From an uncultured Collinsella sp. (GTDB lineage: Bacteria; Actinomycetota; Coriobacteriia; Coriobacteriales; Coriobacteriaceae), in NCBI GenBank assembly GCA_900549065.1, contig URNC01000118.1:1-6359 (forward strand): a stretch of 6,359 nucleotides of DNA, read 5' to 3'. The position numbers and the translations under genes were made by a program. Of this stretch, positions 5,837 through 6,359 are shown piece after piece; position 1 is the stretch's first letter, and every line of letters starts with the position of its first letter. The notes under the pieces were generated by a model. That model had not been told where the DNA came from. It made no database searches and saw only the letters and a list, made by a program, of their open reading frames with translations.

Positions 5837-6217
5837 ATGGATGAGAACAAGATGGGATGGCGCGAGTATGCGCGCTATGCCGAGATGTCGGTCGAGGAGT
5901 TGGCGCGCGATTGCGAGGTGCAGGTGTTTCGCGCGACAGGTCCGGGCGGACAGGGCGTGAACACGACGGACTCGGCGGTGCGCATGAAACATATCCCTTC
6001 GGGGATTGTCGTGACGGCGCGTGAGAGCCGCAGCCAGTTTCAGAATCGCGCGAGCTGTCTGCGTAAGTTGCGCGCTGAGCTTGAGCGTCGCGGGCGTCCA
6101 CCGCGCCGACGCGTAAAGACCAAGGTGCCTCAGCGCTCTCGCCAGCGCAGGCTCAGCGACAAACACTTCAACGCTATTAAAAAGGCCAACCGTCGCAAGC
6201 CGGGCAGCAACGAATAG
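5837..6217 (+). CDS. Short GGQ-domain release-factor-like protein (ArfB-type ribosome rescue, probable)
   Basis: This 126-residue protein contains the class I release factor catalytic domain: RATGPGGQGVNTTDSAVRM at about 32-50, with the GGQ at 37-39, then IPSGIVVTARESRSQFQNR (53-71). The GGQ loop triggers hydrolysis of peptidyl-tRNA in the ribosome. There is no codon-recognition domain. The C-terminal tail (about 83-122) is very basic, rich in Arg and Lys, as in ArfB/YaeJ and the mitochondrial relative MTRFR (C12orf65), where the tail enters the empty mRNA channel. Hence a role in freeing stalled ribosomes is inferred. The start at 5837 is set by GGGGAGGT 6 bases upstream; the ATG at 5819 would overlap the terminator and lacks a ribosome site. 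It is shorter than E. coli ArfB (140 residues). A lone rescue factor and a generic PCRF-like hydrolase are both possible. Confidence 0.9.
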   Translation: MDENKMGWREYARYAEMSVEELARDCEVQVFRATGPGGQGVNTTDSAVRMKHIPSGIVVTARESRSQFQNRASCLRKLRAELERRGRPPRRRVKTKVPQRSRQRRLSDKHFNAIKKANRRKPGSNE

Positions 6218-6226
6218 CCTTCTCAT

Positions 6227-6298
6227 AAGTTGCGGTGAAATAGGGACTGTTTATGCAGCTAAAGCCGCAAAACAGTCCCTATTTCACCGCAACTTTTT
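6227..6298 (+). terminator. Very long palindromic terminator after the GGQ-factor gene
   Basis: A perfect 26-bp inverted repeat has arms 6227-6252 and 6270-6295. Inside the loop GCAGC (6256-6260) and GCCGC (6264-6268) can extend the stem with one mismatch. A T5 run at 6294-6298 completes a plus-strand terminator; the minus strand has no equivalent T run. The stem is far longer than termination needs and carries GTGAAATAGGGACT, which matches the 5785-5798 hairpin at 12 of 14 bases. This suggests a dispersed palindromic repeat that is used as a terminator. Confidence 0.85.
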
Positions 6299-6316
6299 GG
6301 TGGCCTTTTTGGTGGC
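6293..6316 (+). repeat. 12-bp perfect tandem duplication
   Basis: CTTTTTGGTGGC at 6293-6304 is repeated without change at 6305-6316. The first copy overlaps the 3' end and T run of the long hairpin. The proximity to the contig end means either a true short duplication or an assembly effect. Confidence 0.8.
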
Positions 6317-6328
6317 ACTCAGCGCCAG

Positions 6329-6359
6329 CTGTCTCTTATACACATCTCCGAGCCCACGA
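6329..6359 (+). other. Illumina Nextera adapter read-through (not genomic)
   Basis: CTGTCTCTTATACACATCT (6329-6347) is the reverse complement of the 19-base Tn5 mosaic end used in Nextera libraries, and the following CCGAGCCCACGA (6348-6359) is the start of the Nextera adapter. The match is exact over 31 bases and ends at the window edge. These bases should be treated as untrimmed adapter, and genomic sequence ends at about 6328. Confidence 0.98.

Noticed and set aside
6329..6347. End of a Tn5-like transposon
   Set aside because: The 19 bases are the engineered mosaic end and are followed directly by commercial adapter sequence, so this is library preparation and not a natural element.

Overview
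The window reads as a bacterial chromosomal contig of housekeeping type, moderately GC-rich, with strong Shine-Dalgarno sequences, one TTG start and very regular rho-independent terminators. Codon use, the gene types and the long palindromic 'AGGGACT' terminator repeats suggest an actinobacterium of the class Coriobacteriia, perhaps Collinsella. That placement is an inference from style and is not proven by a marker. The last 31 bases (6329-6359) are not genomic: they match the Illumina Nextera transposon end plus adapter, so the biological sequence stops at about 6328 at a contig end.

Layout, left to right. Bases 1-275 hold no gene I can support. An extended -10 promoter (about 294-302) drives rnpB, the class A RNase P RNA (311-672), which is followed by a large imperfect hairpin and a T run. 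Next come a YigZ/IMPACT-family protein (+, 905-1540) and, convergent with it across a 12-bp-stem terminator, a small cysteine-rich C_GCAxxG_C_C-family protein (-, 1608-2054). Divergent from that lies an O-acetylhomoserine aminocarboxypropyltransferase (MetY type, + 2285-3568). A strong terminator follows it, and a DHA2-like MFS exporter (+, 3712-5016) starts only 26 bases after the T run. Xanthine phosphoribosyltransferase xpt (+, 5176-5754) comes next, then a 14-bp-stem terminator and, 18 bases after its T run, a short GGQ-domain protein of the peptide-chain-release-factor/ArfB type (+, 5837-6217). A 26-bp perfect inverted repeat with a T run closes the genomic part.

The genes do not form one pathway. 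RNase P RNA and the GGQ factor serve RNA maturation and probably ribosome rescue. MetY assimilates sulfide or thiols into homocysteine/methionine, and the neighbouring Cys-rich protein may be redox or metal related. Xpt salvages xanthine, and the MFS protein is a probable drug or metabolite exporter. I see no phage, CRISPR, toxin or defence system. The most interesting signals are regulatory: two genes sit directly behind strong intrinsic terminators with no room for a promoter of their own, two terminators share a common palindromic core that may be a dispersed repeat, and a long two-state palindrome follows rnpB.
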